A stretch of 64,000 nucleotides of DNA from Phocaeicola vulgatus ATCC 8482 (GCF_000012825.1 NC_009614.1:3348001-3412000), one strand, 5' to 3'. Shown: positions 45,745 to 54,958, counted from the first letter of the stretch. The notes: a model not told the origin generated them from the letters alone. Numbers and translations: made by a program.

Positions 45745-46190
45745 GAGTGATTAATCTGATTGTTGTCCACTGTTCCGCCACAAAGGCGGACAGGGACTTT
45801 ACCGAACAGGATTTGGAGGTGTGCCACCGCAGGCGTGGAATGAACGGACCCGGATATCATTTTTATATCCGCAAGAACGGGGATATAAAAACAACCCGTC
45901 CCATAGAGAAAATCGGGGCGCATGCGCGTGGGTATAATGCGCAGAGTATCGGGATATGCTATGAGGGGGGAATCAGTGAGCGGGGCAGGCCGGAGGATAC
46001 GCGGACGGTGTGGCAGAAACATTCGTTGCGTGTACTGGTCAGGACGTTGCTGGTGGATTATCCCGGTTGCAAGGTTTGCGGTCATCGGGATTTAAGTCCG
46101 GATTTGAACGGAAATGGCGAGATAGAGCCTGAGGAATGGGTGAAACAGTGTCCCTGTTTTGATGTTTCGAAAGAAAAATATAGTAAATAA
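45741..46190 (+). CDS. N-acetylmuramoyl-L-alanine amidase (Amidase_2 type)
   Basis: A 149-aa zinc amidase of the T7 lysozyme/PGRP type: start MRVINLIVVHCSATKADRDF (zinc His at residue 10), GYHFYIRKNGDIKTTRPIEK near 38, GAHARGYNAQSIGICYEGG near 60 (second His) and KVCGHRDLSPDLNGNGEIEP near 110 (HRDLSPDxNGDG, third ligand). It cuts the amide bond between muramic acid and the stem peptide. There is no signal peptide, so export would need lysis or a helper, as for phage endolysins. A GTG at 45729 could extend it by 4 residues, but the ATGA overlap favours 45741. Confidence 0.92.
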   Translation: MRVINLIVVHCSATKADRDFTEQDLEVCHRRRGMNGPGYHFYIRKNGDIKTTRPIEKIGAHARGYNAQSIGICYEGGISERGRPEDTRTVWQKHSLRVLVRTLLVDYPGCKVCGHRDLSPDLNGNGEIEPEEWVKQCPCFDVSKEKYSK

Positions 46191-46210
46191 TATTTATATA
46201 TTGAAACGTA

Positions 46211-46274
46211 ATAAGACTAATTCTCTTCTGAATTTGTTAAAATATTAACACATTGGAAAGAGAATTAGTCTTAT
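46211..46274. terminator. Bidirectional terminator between amidase and wzc-like genes
   Basis: ATAAGACTAATTCTCTT (46211-46227) and its exact complement (46258-46274) form a 17-bp stem with a 30-base AT-rich loop between two convergent genes. Confidence 0.7.
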
Positions 46275-46298
46275 GTTATTATGTAATTACTTTTGAAA

Positions 46299-48710
46299 TT
46301 ACTTTTTATTTACATTTTCAGTGCCATATCCATAGCCGTAACCGTATTTTTTACCGTATCCGTAATACTTGCCATACTTGCCGTATCCATAGTAATATCC
46401 GTACTTCTTTTTCTTCATGTCCAGTCCGTTGATAAGGGTACATAGGTTGGGCAGTTTTTTCTGTTCGCTCAGTTCGTTGATTAAAGTATAATCTGCCTTG
46501 TGGGTGTAGTCTGCCCGGCACACATAGATGCTGGCGTTGGCTACGCGCGAAATCAGCAGGGTATCGGTCACCATGCCGATGGGGGCGGTATCCAGAATGA
46601 TATAGTCAAAATGCTTTTTCAGTATGTCGATAGCCTGAGACAAAGATTCACGTGCCACCAGTTCGGTCGGGTTGGGAGGAATAGGCCCTCCGGGCAGAAT
46701 GGACAAGTTGGCATTGATGCGTGAAACTTGTACCAGCGACATCAGGTCGGTATGTTCCGGATTGGCGAGGAACTGGCTGATGCCTTGTTCCCTGTGTGAT
46801 AAGTTGAAAGCTTTGTTCAGACTCGGCTTGCGGATGTCAAGCCCCACGATCACGATTTTCTTTCCTAATAAAGCCAGACTGACAGCCAGATTGGAAGCGA
46901 TAAAGGTTTTGCCTTCTCCTGTGGTGGTGGAGGTAACCAATATGACTTTCTCGTCGCTCCTCATCATATAAAGTACATTGGTGCGTACATTACGGAAGGT
47001 TTCGGCCATCAGGTCGTTTTGGTTTTCGTGTACTACAATGCTTTCTTCTTTTCCTTTATCTTCCGACAGGGGTACATCGCCCACAATGGGAAGGGAGGTG
47101 ATTTTTTCCACATCGGCGCGGCCCTCTATCTTGTATTTTAAGAGTTCGATGATATAGATGACAACTACCGGCAGGGCGATTCCCAGAATCAGTGCTACCA
47201 GATAAATCATCTTCCCTTTGGGAGATACGGGGATGGCATCTGCCAGTGCTTCGTCCACCATGCGGGCGTTGTTGGCGGTAGATGCCAGAGTGATGGCGTT
47301 TTCTTCACGCTTTTGCAGCAGCATCAGGTAAAGGCCGGCTTTGATTTCCTGCTGGCGCGAGATGCTGACCAGCTGGCGTTCCTGTCCCGGAGCATTGGTG
47401 ATGCGTCCGGCATATTTGCCTGCCTGACGTTCCAGATCCGCCTGGGTGATGGCCAAACCTCTTTGTACGCTGTTGATGGTGGTCAGCACATTGCTGCGCA
47501 TGGCGCGGATGCTGGCATCCAGATTGACTACCACCGGGTTGTTTTCCTGAGAGGAACGGAGCAGGCGCTTGCGTTCCAGCAGCATCTCGTTGTAGCGGTT
47601 GATCAGCTCGGCAAGACCGGTATCTGTCAGGCCCACATTGACCGGAAGTACTTCGTAGGCATGATCCGGATTGTTGGCATAGCCGGCCAGGAATTGTACC
47701 AGCCGGAGCTGGGTGCTGTTTTCAGCACGTTTCTTTTCGTATTCCGAGTTTTCACTCAATGCCAGTTGGGCGTCGCTTTTCAAGTCGGTGAGCCCGGCAT
47801 CGCGCTTGAAGGTTTCCAGTTCCTGTTCCGTGGTTCCCAATTCGCCGTTGATGATTTTGATACGTTCATCAATAAATTCCGCGGTCTTGGTAGCCACTTC
47901 GTTTTTGTCATCGTTGGCATCCCGGTTGTAGACTTCCACCAGCTTGTTGATGAAATCCATGCCGCGCTGCGTATGCGTGCTCTTGACAGAGATCTGTGCG
48001 ATAGTGGTGGATTTGGAAGTAGGCTCTATGCTCAATGCTCCCCGGTAAGCGTTTGCCACACTGCGGGGGGAAGAAACCGTAGCCATGATTTCCTGCGTGC
48101 TTTGGACGGTTGTAGAGTCTTTGGGGGTAAAGCTGAACGTGCCCGACGGGGTGGTCAGCAAGGCGGGCAGCTTGTCGAACTGCTTGTTGTATTCCTCTTC
48201 TCCTATCCGGAGTTTCACATTCAGCTTGTTGCCCGGCTGCAAGGTCAGGTGAAGACGCGCGGGGGCGGGCAGTTTCTGGGCTTCTTCGGGGGTAATCCAT
48301 ACTTTCACAGGGGAACTTTTGTAAAGTTCGATGTCATGGAAACTGCTCTTCGTGGCATAGCTGATGTAAAGATCCAGTTCTTCCACCACTTTTTTGATAA
48401 GCGTGCGCGATTGCAGGATTTCCACTTCATTGTCAAAGTTGTTGATGGAGGAATAGAAGCCCAGGTCTTCTAGGTCGCCCATGCCGCTGCTTGCTTTGCT
48501 GTTCTTGTCATTGTCCTTGATGATGACGGATGCCGAGATGTTGTACACCGATGGAGTGTAACACAAATAGAGCCAGGCTCCCGCCATGCACAGCAGGGTA
48601 CATGCCAGAAACCAGGGCCAGTGGATGGCGTATTTGAAAAGAATCGCTTTGAAATCGGTCTTTTCTTCTTTTTCTTCCAGATAGAGGTCGTCGTATAAGT
48701 CTTCTTTCAT
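46299..48710 (-). CDS. Wzc-like chain-length regulator with tyrosine kinase domain
   Basis: An 803-aa inner-membrane co-polymerase and BY-kinase. The N-terminal Wzz domain has a first membrane helix near 30-50 (WPWFLACTLLCMAGAWLYLC) and a second near 505-525 (MIYLVALILGIALPVVVIYI). A long coiled periplasmic part lies between them. The cytoplasmic kinase has Walker A TSTTTGEGKTFIASNLA near 590, Walker A' IVGLDIRKPSLNKAF near 620, and Walker B DYIILDTAPIGMVTD near 695. The C-terminus is an unusually long Tyr cluster (KKYGYYYGYGKYGKYYGYGK, then more YGYG) of about 14 Tyr, the autophosphorylation tail. It works with the Wza-like protein directly upstream. Confidence 0.95.
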   Translation of the reverse strand: MKEDLYDDLYLEEKEEKTDFKAILFKYAIHWPWFLACTLLCMAGAWLYLCYTPSVYNISASVIIKDNDKNSKASSGMGDLEDLGFYSSINNFDNEVEILQSRTLIKKVVEELDLYISYATKSSFHDIELYKSSPVKVWITPEEAQKLPAPARLHLTLQPGNKLNVKLRIGEEEYNKQFDKLPALLTTPSGTFSFTPKDSTTVQSTQEIMATVSSPRSVANAYRGALSIEPTSKSTTIAQISVKSTHTQRGMDFINKLVEVYNRDANDDKNEVATKTAEFIDERIKIINGELGTTEQELETFKRDAGLTDLKSDAQLALSENSEYEKKRAENSTQLRLVQFLAGYANNPDHAYEVLPVNVGLTDTGLAELINRYNEMLLERKRLLRSSQENNPVVVNLDASIRAMRSNVLTTINSVQRGLAITQADLERQAGKYAGRITNAPGQERQLVSISRQQEIKAGLYLMLLQKREENAITLASTANNARMVDEALADAIPVSPKGKMIYLVALILGIALPVVVIYIIELLKYKIEGRADVEKITSLPIVGDVPLSEDKGKEESIVVHENQNDLMAETFRNVRTNVLYMMRSDEKVILVTSTTTGEGKTFIASNLAVSLALLGKKIVIVGLDIRKPSLNKAFNLSHREQGISQFLANPEHTDLMSLVQVSRINANLSILPGGPIPPNPTELVARESLSQAIDILKKHFDYIILDTAPIGMVTDTLLISRVANASIYVCRADYTHKADYTLINELSEQKKLPNLCTLINGLDMKKKKYGYYYGYGKYGKYYGYGKKYGYGYGYGTENVNKK

Positions 48711-48718
48711 AGTTCTGT

Positions 48719-49510
48719 TTATTTGGTTATGGTTACGATCAGGCTGGCCAGTGCAACCAGAGTTCCTACTACCGAGAACCAGATGGTGGTGCTGTTGCTG
48801 ATACTTGCATTCTTGGCTTTGGTCTTATTGGGGGTGACATACACCACATCGTTTTGCTGGAGATAGTAGTAAGGAGATACGATGATGTCGGCATCGTTCA
48901 GGTTCAGCGGAATCACCCGGCGGTTGCCTTGCGCGTCTTCACGGATCAGTTTCACTTTGTTGCGTTGTCCGTATACGGTCATGTCTCCCGCCATGGCGAG
49001 CGCTTCCATGATATTTACTTTTTCATTGGTGATGGTGAATGTGCCGGGTTTGGCAACTTCTCCCATCACGGAGATTTTGTAGTTTGCCATGCGTACATTC
49101 ACAATGGGGTTTTCCTTGATATAGGTTTTCAGTTTTTCCTTTATCATGTTTTCCGCCTGGCTTTTGGTGAGGCCGCCGATGTGCAGTGTGCCCAAGACCG
49201 GGAAATCAATGTTCCCGTTATTGTCTACCAGATACTGTTGCAGGGATGGTTGGCTGGTAAGGCTTTTGCTGTTTGCCGTGATGGGGGTGGCTACCGTCAG
49301 GTTAAAAGGAATGGCGGCATCGGGGTCACTGGTGTTTACCGTGATGGTCAGCAAATCTTTGGGCATGATGTGTGCATCATACAGGGGTGTTTGGACATTT
49401 GCCATGTTCAGGTACTCGGAACCTTGAAGGTAGGGTACCTTTTTGTAGGCGCTGCAACTGCATAGCAGCAGGGAAACCAGCGCGAATAGGGTCAACTTTA
49501 ATCTTCTCAT
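48719..49510 (-). CDS. Wza-like polysaccharide export lipoprotein
   Basis: A 263-aa outer-membrane lipoprotein. The lipobox LLLCSCSA lies at residues 15-22. The polysaccharide export (Poly_export) domain starts IMPKDLLTITVNTSDPDAAI near 48. An SLBB-type domain has NYKISVMGEVAKPGTFTITN near 145 and NIMEALAMAGDMTVYGQRNK near 166. The C-terminus has one hydrophobic helix (NSTTIWFSVVGTLVALASLI), the outer-membrane or inner-membrane anchor in Bacteroidetes forms. It forms the exit channel for the exopolysaccharide with the Wzc-like protein (8-bp gap). Confidence 0.95.
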   Translation of the reverse strand: MRRLKLTLFALVSLLLCSCSAYKKVPYLQGSEYLNMANVQTPLYDAHIMPKDLLTITVNTSDPDAAIPFNLTVATPITANSKSLTSQPSLQQYLVDNNGNIDFPVLGTLHIGGLTKSQAENMIKEKLKTYIKENPIVNVRMANYKISVMGEVAKPGTFTITNEKVNIMEALAMAGDMTVYGQRNKVKLIREDAQGNRRVIPLNLNDADIIVSPYYYLQQNDVVYVTPNKTKAKNASISNSTTIWFSVVGTLVALASLIVTITK

Positions 49511-49559
49511 TTTTTTTGGCTCTCTGTTATTTAAAATTTTTCAGTTTTCAGGTCTTGTT

Positions 49560-50963
49560 TTAATAAGCTTGCTTGTCTTTGTGCAGCGCGTTTGCCACGG
49601 TTTTGTACATAATATAAAGGTCGAGCAGGAAAGACCAGTGCTCCATGTACCATATATCGGCTTTCACACGTCCTTCCATGTCTTCCAGTTCGCGGGTTTC
49701 GCCACGGAAACCGGTCACCTGCGCCCATCCCGTGATACCGGGCTTGATGAAATGGCGGACCATGTATTTATTGATTATCTTGGAATATTCTTCCGTGTGT
49801 TTCAACATGTGGGGGCGTGGCCCTACAATGGACATATCTCCCAGCAATACATTGATGAATTGCGGAAGTTCGTCAATATTGGTCCGGCGCATGAAATCGC
49901 CGAATTTGGTTTTCCTGGGATCGTTGAGGGTGGCCTGTAAGGTGTCCGATTCCTTGTTGACTTTCATGGAACGGAATTTATAGCACCAGAATTCTTTGTT
50001 GTTCAATCCGTTACGTTTCTGACGGAAGAATATGGGACCCGGAGAAGTGATTTTGATGGTCACTCCTACAATAAGGAATATAATGGGGAATAATGTGCAT
50101 AAAAAGAGCAGTGAGAAGATTACATCGAATATGCGTTTCAACATTCTGTTCTCTATTTTCCCCAAGGGCTCCTTGCGGATGCTGAGGATGGGCACGCTGC
50201 CTATCATTTCAAAGTGCATGCGGTGGCGCAGGTAGTTGCGTACATTGGGCACGCTGTAGAAATGTATCAGGTTGTTCTCGCAATAGTTGATGACCGGCAC
50301 GATCTGTTCGCTCAATGCCGAGGGCAGGCAGCAGTAAAGCTGGTTCACCTTGTGCTGTGCCAGGTAACTGATAACTTGCTCCGGTTTTCCCAGATAGGTA
50401 CAACTGGCGGGGAATTTGGCATTGGGGGTGGTGTCGAAATAGCCCAGTACCCGGTAGCCGGTGGTAGCGTCGGAGCTCATTTCATGGTACAGCTCGGCTA
50501 TATTTTCGGTGCTTCCCAAATAGAGGACGGTACGGAAATTTCCTCCATGGCTTCTGTATAGCTGTATGCAGAAACGGAAAAGCAGGCGATAGACAGTGAT
50601 ACAGAGGATGAGCAGAATGAAATAATAGATAAAAAAGCGTTTGGAATATATTTCAAGCTCGGATAATACCATCAGTCCGGTCGATAAAAAAGAGAAATAG
50701 AACACGTTGCGGAGTACCCGGAATACAATTTGGTCGGCACGGGCTCCCCGACGATGCAGTATGACACCTCCTGAAATAGTGCATGCAAAATAGCATACAC
50801 TGAACAGAGTCAGAATTTGGGGTAAAGTGCCGCTACAGGTTCTTTCCCCAAACAACTCGTTCCATATTGAATTAAATGAGATGAAAAGTACATTCAGAAT
50901 GACTAAATCTCCTAGAATGACTGCTAATTTTAGTACTTTGTTGAATCTCTGGACTTGTATCAT
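49560..50963 (-). CDS. Undecaprenyl-phosphate sugar-1-phosphate transferase (WcaJ-like)
   Basis: Initiates repeat-unit assembly on undecaprenyl phosphate. This 467-aa membrane protein has four N-terminal helices (residues about 12-125), a CoA-binding-like domain (FRTVLYLGSTENIAELYHEM near 142) and a fifth hydrophobic segment near 285. The C-terminal bacterial sugar transferase domain includes SPGPIFFRQKRNGLNNKEFW near 312, CYKFRSMKVN near 332, and MRRTNIDELPQFINVLLGDM then SIVGPRPHMLKHTEEYSKII near 365-405. The glucose-type WcaJ/WbaP form is most similar, but the transferred sugar is not certain. It is the first gene behind the invertible promoter. Confidence 0.94.
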   Translation of the reverse strand: MIQVQRFNKVLKLAVILGDLVILNVLFISFNSIWNELFGERTCSGTLPQILTLFSVCYFACTISGGVILHRRGARADQIVFRVLRNVFYFSFLSTGLMVLSELEIYSKRFFIYYFILLILCITVYRLLFRFCIQLYRSHGGNFRTVLYLGSTENIAELYHEMSSDATTGYRVLGYFDTTPNAKFPASCTYLGKPEQVISYLAQHKVNQLYCCLPSALSEQIVPVINYCENNLIHFYSVPNVRNYLRHRMHFEMIGSVPILSIRKEPLGKIENRMLKRIFDVIFSLLFLCTLFPIIFLIVGVTIKITSPGPIFFRQKRNGLNNKEFWCYKFRSMKVNKESDTLQATLNDPRKTKFGDFMRRTNIDELPQFINVLLGDMSIVGPRPHMLKHTEEYSKIINKYMVRHFIKPGITGWAQVTGFRGETRELEDMEGRVKADIWYMEHWSFLLDLYIMYKTVANALHKDKQAY

Positions 50964-51047
50964 AGGTAAAACTTTTTATATGTCAGATCTATATGATGTT
51001 TTTTTCAATAGGTTTCAACTATGTCGCTTTTTTTCTTTCTTCTGCTC

Positions 51048-51360
51048 TTCTGTTACTTTGTAAGTAACAGAATTTATTCGGGGACAAAAATAGACAATAA
51101 ATTGATAACAAACAAGAAATGCCCCGCTTCTTTTCTAAAAATTAATAAAAAAGATTGTCTAATAGATAAAAAGTAATAATGAAATGAACATTTCTTAAAT
51201 TAGATAAAAATGATGATAGACATCACGCTTCACACAATCAGCGCAATGCATTAAAATGTTATATTTCAGATATTTATATCTTATTCGTTGTAAAATAGCG
51301 AGATGTGAATTATATAATATGTTTATTGATGAATTTTCTGTTACTTACAAAGTAACAGAA
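51048..51360. promoter_or_regulatory. Invertible promoter segment of the exopolysaccharide operon (ON orientation)
   Basis: Two exact 25-bp inverted repeats (51048-51072 and 51336-51360), each with the core GTTAC-N7-GTAAC, enclose 263 bp of non-coding AT-rich DNA. Inside, a minus-strand promoter (TATTTTTG, complement of 51085-51092; TTTG, complement of 51109-51112, preceded 3 bases upstream by a further TTG) points left to the sugar transferase gene 120 bp away. The neighbouring tyrosine recombinase gene (51394) is the likely inverting enzyme. In the other orientation the promoter would point away from the operon. Confidence 0.88.
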
Positions 51361-51393
51361 TTAAAATGCCATGATATTCAACGTTTTATCTAT

Positions 51394-52335
51394 TTATGCT
51401 CTTTTCTTTCCATTTTTTGAAACGTATAGAATTATTGCATCATTAGCTTTCTTTATCTCTTCATATTTGAAGTTTTTCAAATATGTTTCTGTAACTTTCA
51501 CTGACGAATGTCCAAAAGCCTCACAGATTAGTTGTTCAGAGAAATTACAATATTTGGCAAGGGTGGCCCAGGTATGGCGGGTAGTGTATGAACTGACCTT
51601 GGTTATCACTCCACATCGTCTTGCCAGTCTGCCCAGATTATAGTTCATGATCCGTAGCGCCTGCTGATACTCTATGTACAGCTCCTCTCCGGTTTTGGTT
51701 CCGCTCAGGATGGGGAAAAGATAGGGAGAGTTGCAGTCGGTATTCTGATATTGTCTGATCAGTTCCATTGCTGTTGGCGGAATATCCACTATCATTTGGC
51801 CGCCCGTTTTATGCCGGCGGTAAGAAAGTGTGTTACCTTTCAAGTCACTTTTGTGAAGAAAGGCCAGATCAACAAAAGGCATCCCGCGCAGCTGGAACAT
51901 CAGGTTTGCCCAAACCCTGCACCGCACCAGGTCTTCCGGTAGTCTCTTCAGAGGAACTTCGTTCAGCAGCTTGTTTATCTCCTCCACTTCCAGCGCACGC
52001 TTGACATCGTTTTTCACTCCGGTATAGACGTGATTGAACAGGCGGGAGTTGCCGGTGGTTATTTTCTGGTCCACCGCTTTGTTGTAGGCGCCGCGCAGTG
52101 TCCGCATATAGGTGGAAACGGTGTTCCAGCTCAGCTGCTTGTCGCGCAGGTGGGTCTCAAATTCTTTCAGTGTGGCCCTGTTGAGCTGGTGGAAGTAAAC
52201 AATCTTGCATCCGCAGAATTCGCAGAAAGCGTTCAAGGTACTTTGATAGACGTGTGCCGTGCCATAACGTTTCTCGTCTTTCAGCTCTTCAATCGTTTTG
52301 TTCATAAACTCGTTGAATTTTTTTTTATTTCTCAT
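51394..52335 (-). CDS. Tyrosine recombinase (invertase of the exopolysaccharide promoter)
   Basis: A site-specific recombinase of about 313 aa. The start at MRNKKKFNEFMNKTIEELKD (52335) is chosen because the paralogue at 58987 aligns from the same point; an upstream ATG at 52377 adds 14 residues. The SAM-like N-domain has HVYQSTLNAFCEFCG near 28. The catalytic domain has the first Arg near CRVWANLMFQLRGMPFVDLA, SSYTTRHTWATLAKYCNFSE (Arg-His region) and FGHSSVKVTETYLKNF with His and the nucleophile Tyr. It lies 34 bp from the invertible segment, as with Tsr-type genes that switch Bacteroides surface loci. Confidence 0.92.
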   Translation of the reverse strand: MRNKKKFNEFMNKTIEELKDEKRYGTAHVYQSTLNAFCEFCGCKIVYFHQLNRATLKEFETHLRDKQLSWNTVSTYMRTLRGAYNKAVDQKITTGNSRLFNHVYTGVKNDVKRALEVEEINKLLNEVPLKRLPEDLVRCRVWANLMFQLRGMPFVDLAFLHKSDLKGNTLSYRRHKTGGQMIVDIPPTAMELIRQYQNTDCNSPYLFPILSGTKTGEELYIEYQQALRIMNYNLGRLARRCGVITKVSSYTTRHTWATLAKYCNFSEQLICEAFGHSSVKVTETYLKNFKYEEIKKANDAIILYVSKNGKKRA

Positions 52336-52418
52336 AAGGTTCCGTATTATAGATTTTACATAATAAGTAATTTTCATTACGGAATCGAATATAGACTGAA
52401 ATGTTCAAAACAGAAAGA

Positions 52419-53366
52419 TTATTTATCTAATTCTGCATCATTTATACGTATTATCCAGCCGTTTACTTGCATTTGTAAACATATGTAAGGTTTCTGCGGA
52501 TCATTTGTCGGGCTCAGGAAAAATATCAGGTTATAGCGGTCTTGCCTGTCAAGATATTCTTGTGGAGGCATGTAGGTTGTTTCGACATTACGTGACAGAA
52601 GCAGGTAGGGTGTCAGCGGAATATCGAAAATCTCTTTTCCATCCGGTTGATGGATTAACCGTAGGCGGGTGTCGTCATTTTCCATCAGTCTCAATGTATT
52701 CATTCCGGCATGTACTACCTGTATGTCTTCCAAGTTGGCGCTTTCCTGCATGAAGGGGAGATAGCAGGTGGAAACGGAGTCTGTCGGAGTGTTCCGGTGA
52801 TCCATGCATCCGTTGCGGGCTGTCAGCTCCAGACGGAAATCATCTGTATCCAGAGGGGCGGCCGACTGGCTTTGCAATATGCAGCTCAGAATATTCGTGT
52901 TTTTAGTAAGAGAGAGAGCCAAAACCTGATATTCGCCGCTGATATGCACGTTGTCCAGCCGCCCGTGGAATAGAGATGAAAGTTTTTCGGATTGTTCTCC
53001 CGCCTCATTGCGTAACAGTGTCAGTGAGGTGGGAGTGTGCCGGTAAAGTGAGTCCGCCAATCCTGCCCAGACCAGAAAGGTGTAATCTCCCTGAGGCAGG
53101 GAGGGGACTTGGATTGTACATTCATTTTGATGGAATGTAAGACTGTCTACTTCCTCCCGGACTATATAGTTGCCTTCCTGATCGAGAATAAATAGCGTGA
53201 CATCTTTTACCTGAGTGGTCACGGCATCTACGTTCAGCATATTGTAGGTATAGGATAACTTTAGCCAACAGCCTGTGGGGCAATCGGATCGGTCATCGTC
53301 TACCCAGGAACATGCACTACAGAAAAGAGTACATAGGGCGAAGAGGATAGTAGCAGTTTTACTCAT
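52419..53366 (-). CDS. FimB/Mfa2 family fimbrial anchor subunit
   Basis: A 315-aa lipoprotein (lipobox LCTLFCSAC at residues 11-19), followed by the family start SWVDDDRSDCPTGCWLKLSY. Two beta-sandwich domains follow: VKDVTLFILDQEGNYIVREE near 57, and DIPLTPYLLLSRNVETTYMP near 249. The end NGWIIRINDAELDK is typical. In Porphyromonas gingivalis, Mfa2 and FimB anchor the short and long fimbriae and limit their length. It is the last gene of the fimbrial operon, 23 bp after the major subunit. Confidence 0.88.
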   Translation of the reverse strand: MSKTATILFALCTLFCSACSWVDDDRSDCPTGCWLKLSYTYNMLNVDAVTTQVKDVTLFILDQEGNYIVREEVDSLTFHQNECTIQVPSLPQGDYTFLVWAGLADSLYRHTPTSLTLLRNEAGEQSEKLSSLFHGRLDNVHISGEYQVLALSLTKNTNILSCILQSQSAAPLDTDDFRLELTARNGCMDHRNTPTDSVSTCYLPFMQESANLEDIQVVHAGMNTLRLMENDDTRLRLIHQPDGKEIFDIPLTPYLLLSRNVETTYMPPQEYLDRQDRYNLIFFLSPTNDPQKPYICLQMQVNGWIIRINDAELDK

Positions 53367-53389
53367 TGTTTTTCTATTTTGAGACTGTT

Positions 53390-54928
53390 TTATTCAAGGT
53401 CGGCATCTTGGTCACGGACAATCCACGGATATACTCCGAATTCTACGTCCAGGAATGCTTTGTTTTCATCCGGATCGGGTTTGGTGTCTGGGGTGCCGGG
53501 ACCCAGGTTCTTGATGCTGGTGATGTTGACAGAGTAGATGTTGTTACGTACAATACCGAACTCCATGACGCCCATGACGGTGGGGTTGTTGTTGTCAAGA
53601 TGTTTGATCCAGTAGTTGTAGAAAGTGGAGAAATTGCCTCCGTTCTTGGTGAAACGGGTAATCTGCTTGGCTGCCAGTTCTGCATCACTGGATTCTTCTG
53701 TCAAACCATCAATATTGGCATCGCCATATTTGCCTACAGCTGCCAGTGTGGTGTAGAACTTATAGTTGAAATAATACAGTGTGTTGAATACAAGCGGGTC
53801 TTCTACCGGATTACCGTTGTTACCGATGGTCTGTGAAGCTTCGGGGGTAAATGTACCTTTCAGCATGATACCGGTGGTGTACACCGTGTTCTGTGCCGGA
53901 CGGAACATACAGTTTTCAAGACAGTACATGGAAACGTACTTTCCTGCATCGGCCAGGCCCGACCAGTTGCTGTCTGTCTGTTTTGACAGGTGGTTGGTGT
54001 AGAATGAACCGCCTGTGAAATTGGTAGTGGCTCCTGCTACGGTCTTGTCGAAGAAATAGGGGTCGATAAGGTAACCGTTGTTGTCGGCGATGTTACCGAA
54101 GTTTCCTGCTTCCACGCTGTAAGACGACGGAGCTGACGGAGTCTCAGGAGCGTTATCCAGTGTAGCGACATGGCGGAAGGTGTAGAACTTGTTTGCCAGG
54201 TTGATGAATTTGTAGTTGTTCAGACGGACTGTGGCGTAAGTCACTCCGGCAGGGTTCTTCAGCGTGTAGATTTCCTTGCTGTCATTTCTGACCATCAGTT
54301 TGGCAACGGCACGTTCCAGATTGATTCTGACCTGTGTTTTGGTGTCGCTTTCTTCGGGAGACTCCACGGTGATGTTCATATTGGCAGAGCCGCGGTTGGA
54401 CATGATGAAACCGCTTCCGGGTACGCTGGTTATCATGCCGTTTCCATAGGTGGAGGCATCAATCTGTCCCAATAATGTGGATTCCTGACCTATTTCGAAG
54501 GTCTGTGAACCGTTGGCTACGGCAAGGATGTCATAGTTGCCCGGTTTTACTGTGATTTCCTTGTTGCAAGGATAAACAATGGTTTGTCCTTCTTTGCTGC
54601 TCTCTCCGCTGGAAGTGCCTGCACCCAGATCGCTTTGAGTTACATTGATGGTAGTAACCAGATTCTTGCTGGAAGAGTCAAACAGATAGAGGGTTACATT
54701 GCTCACCTTGTATTCTTCGGCGGTTCCGTCTTCGTAAACTCCGGAGTCTTCGGCGGAAGCGGCACGGCTGCCGTTGGAAGAGTTGGGAACTAGAAATGAA
54801 ATCTCCATGTTTCCTCCTCTGGCTCCGGTAGCCGGATTGTCTCCGTTTCCTGAGGGAACATCTGCATCATTGATACATCCTGTCATTGCAGCTGCAAGAG
54901 CGAAGGATAATAATAATTTTTTGTTCAT
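53390..54928 (-). CDS. Mfa1-like major fimbrial subunit
   Basis: This 512-aa lipoprotein precursor starts NKKLLLSFALAAAMTGCIND (lipobox MTGC). The N-terminal beta-sandwich (EYKVSNVTLYLFDSSSKNLV near 72) would be cut after an Arg by a gingipain-like protease in type V pili (candidates SRAAS near residue 55 or INLERAVAKL near 208). The C-terminal domain ends LDVEFGVYPWIVRDQDADLE, with the donor strand-like KAFLDVEFGVYPWIV. NIYSVNITSIKNLGPGTPDT before it is the classic Mfa1/fimbrillin ending. Polymerisation by strand exchange forms surface fibres used in adhesion. Operon partner of the Mfa2-like gene. Confidence 0.88.
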   Translation of the reverse strand: MNKKLLLSFALAAAMTGCINDADVPSGNGDNPATGARGGNMEISFLVPNSSNGSRAASAEDSGVYEDGTAEEYKVSNVTLYLFDSSSKNLVTTINVTQSDLGAGTSSGESSKEGQTIVYPCNKEITVKPGNYDILAVANGSQTFEIGQESTLLGQIDASTYGNGMITSVPGSGFIMSNRGSANMNITVESPEESDTKTQVRINLERAVAKLMVRNDSKEIYTLKNPAGVTYATVRLNNYKFINLANKFYTFRHVATLDNAPETPSAPSSYSVEAGNFGNIADNNGYLIDPYFFDKTVAGATTNFTGGSFYTNHLSKQTDSNWSGLADAGKYVSMYCLENCMFRPAQNTVYTTGIMLKGTFTPEASQTIGNNGNPVEDPLVFNTLYYFNYKFYTTLAAVGKYGDANIDGLTEESSDAELAAKQITRFTKNGGNFSTFYNYWIKHLDNNNPTVMGVMEFGIVRNNIYSVNITSIKNLGPGTPDTKPDPDENKAFLDVEFGVYPWIVRDQDADLE

Positions 54929-54958
54929 AATGTAAAAATGTTTTAGTTAAAAATGTGA

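Noticed and set aside
47313..48473. 386-codon plus-strand frame under the Wzc-like gene
   Set aside because: Antisense shadow of a well-defined kinase gene; composition unlike a real protein.
51073..51335. Small gene inside the exopolysaccharide invertible segment
   Set aside because: No frame of useful length; the DNA has promoter-like and AT-rich character only.
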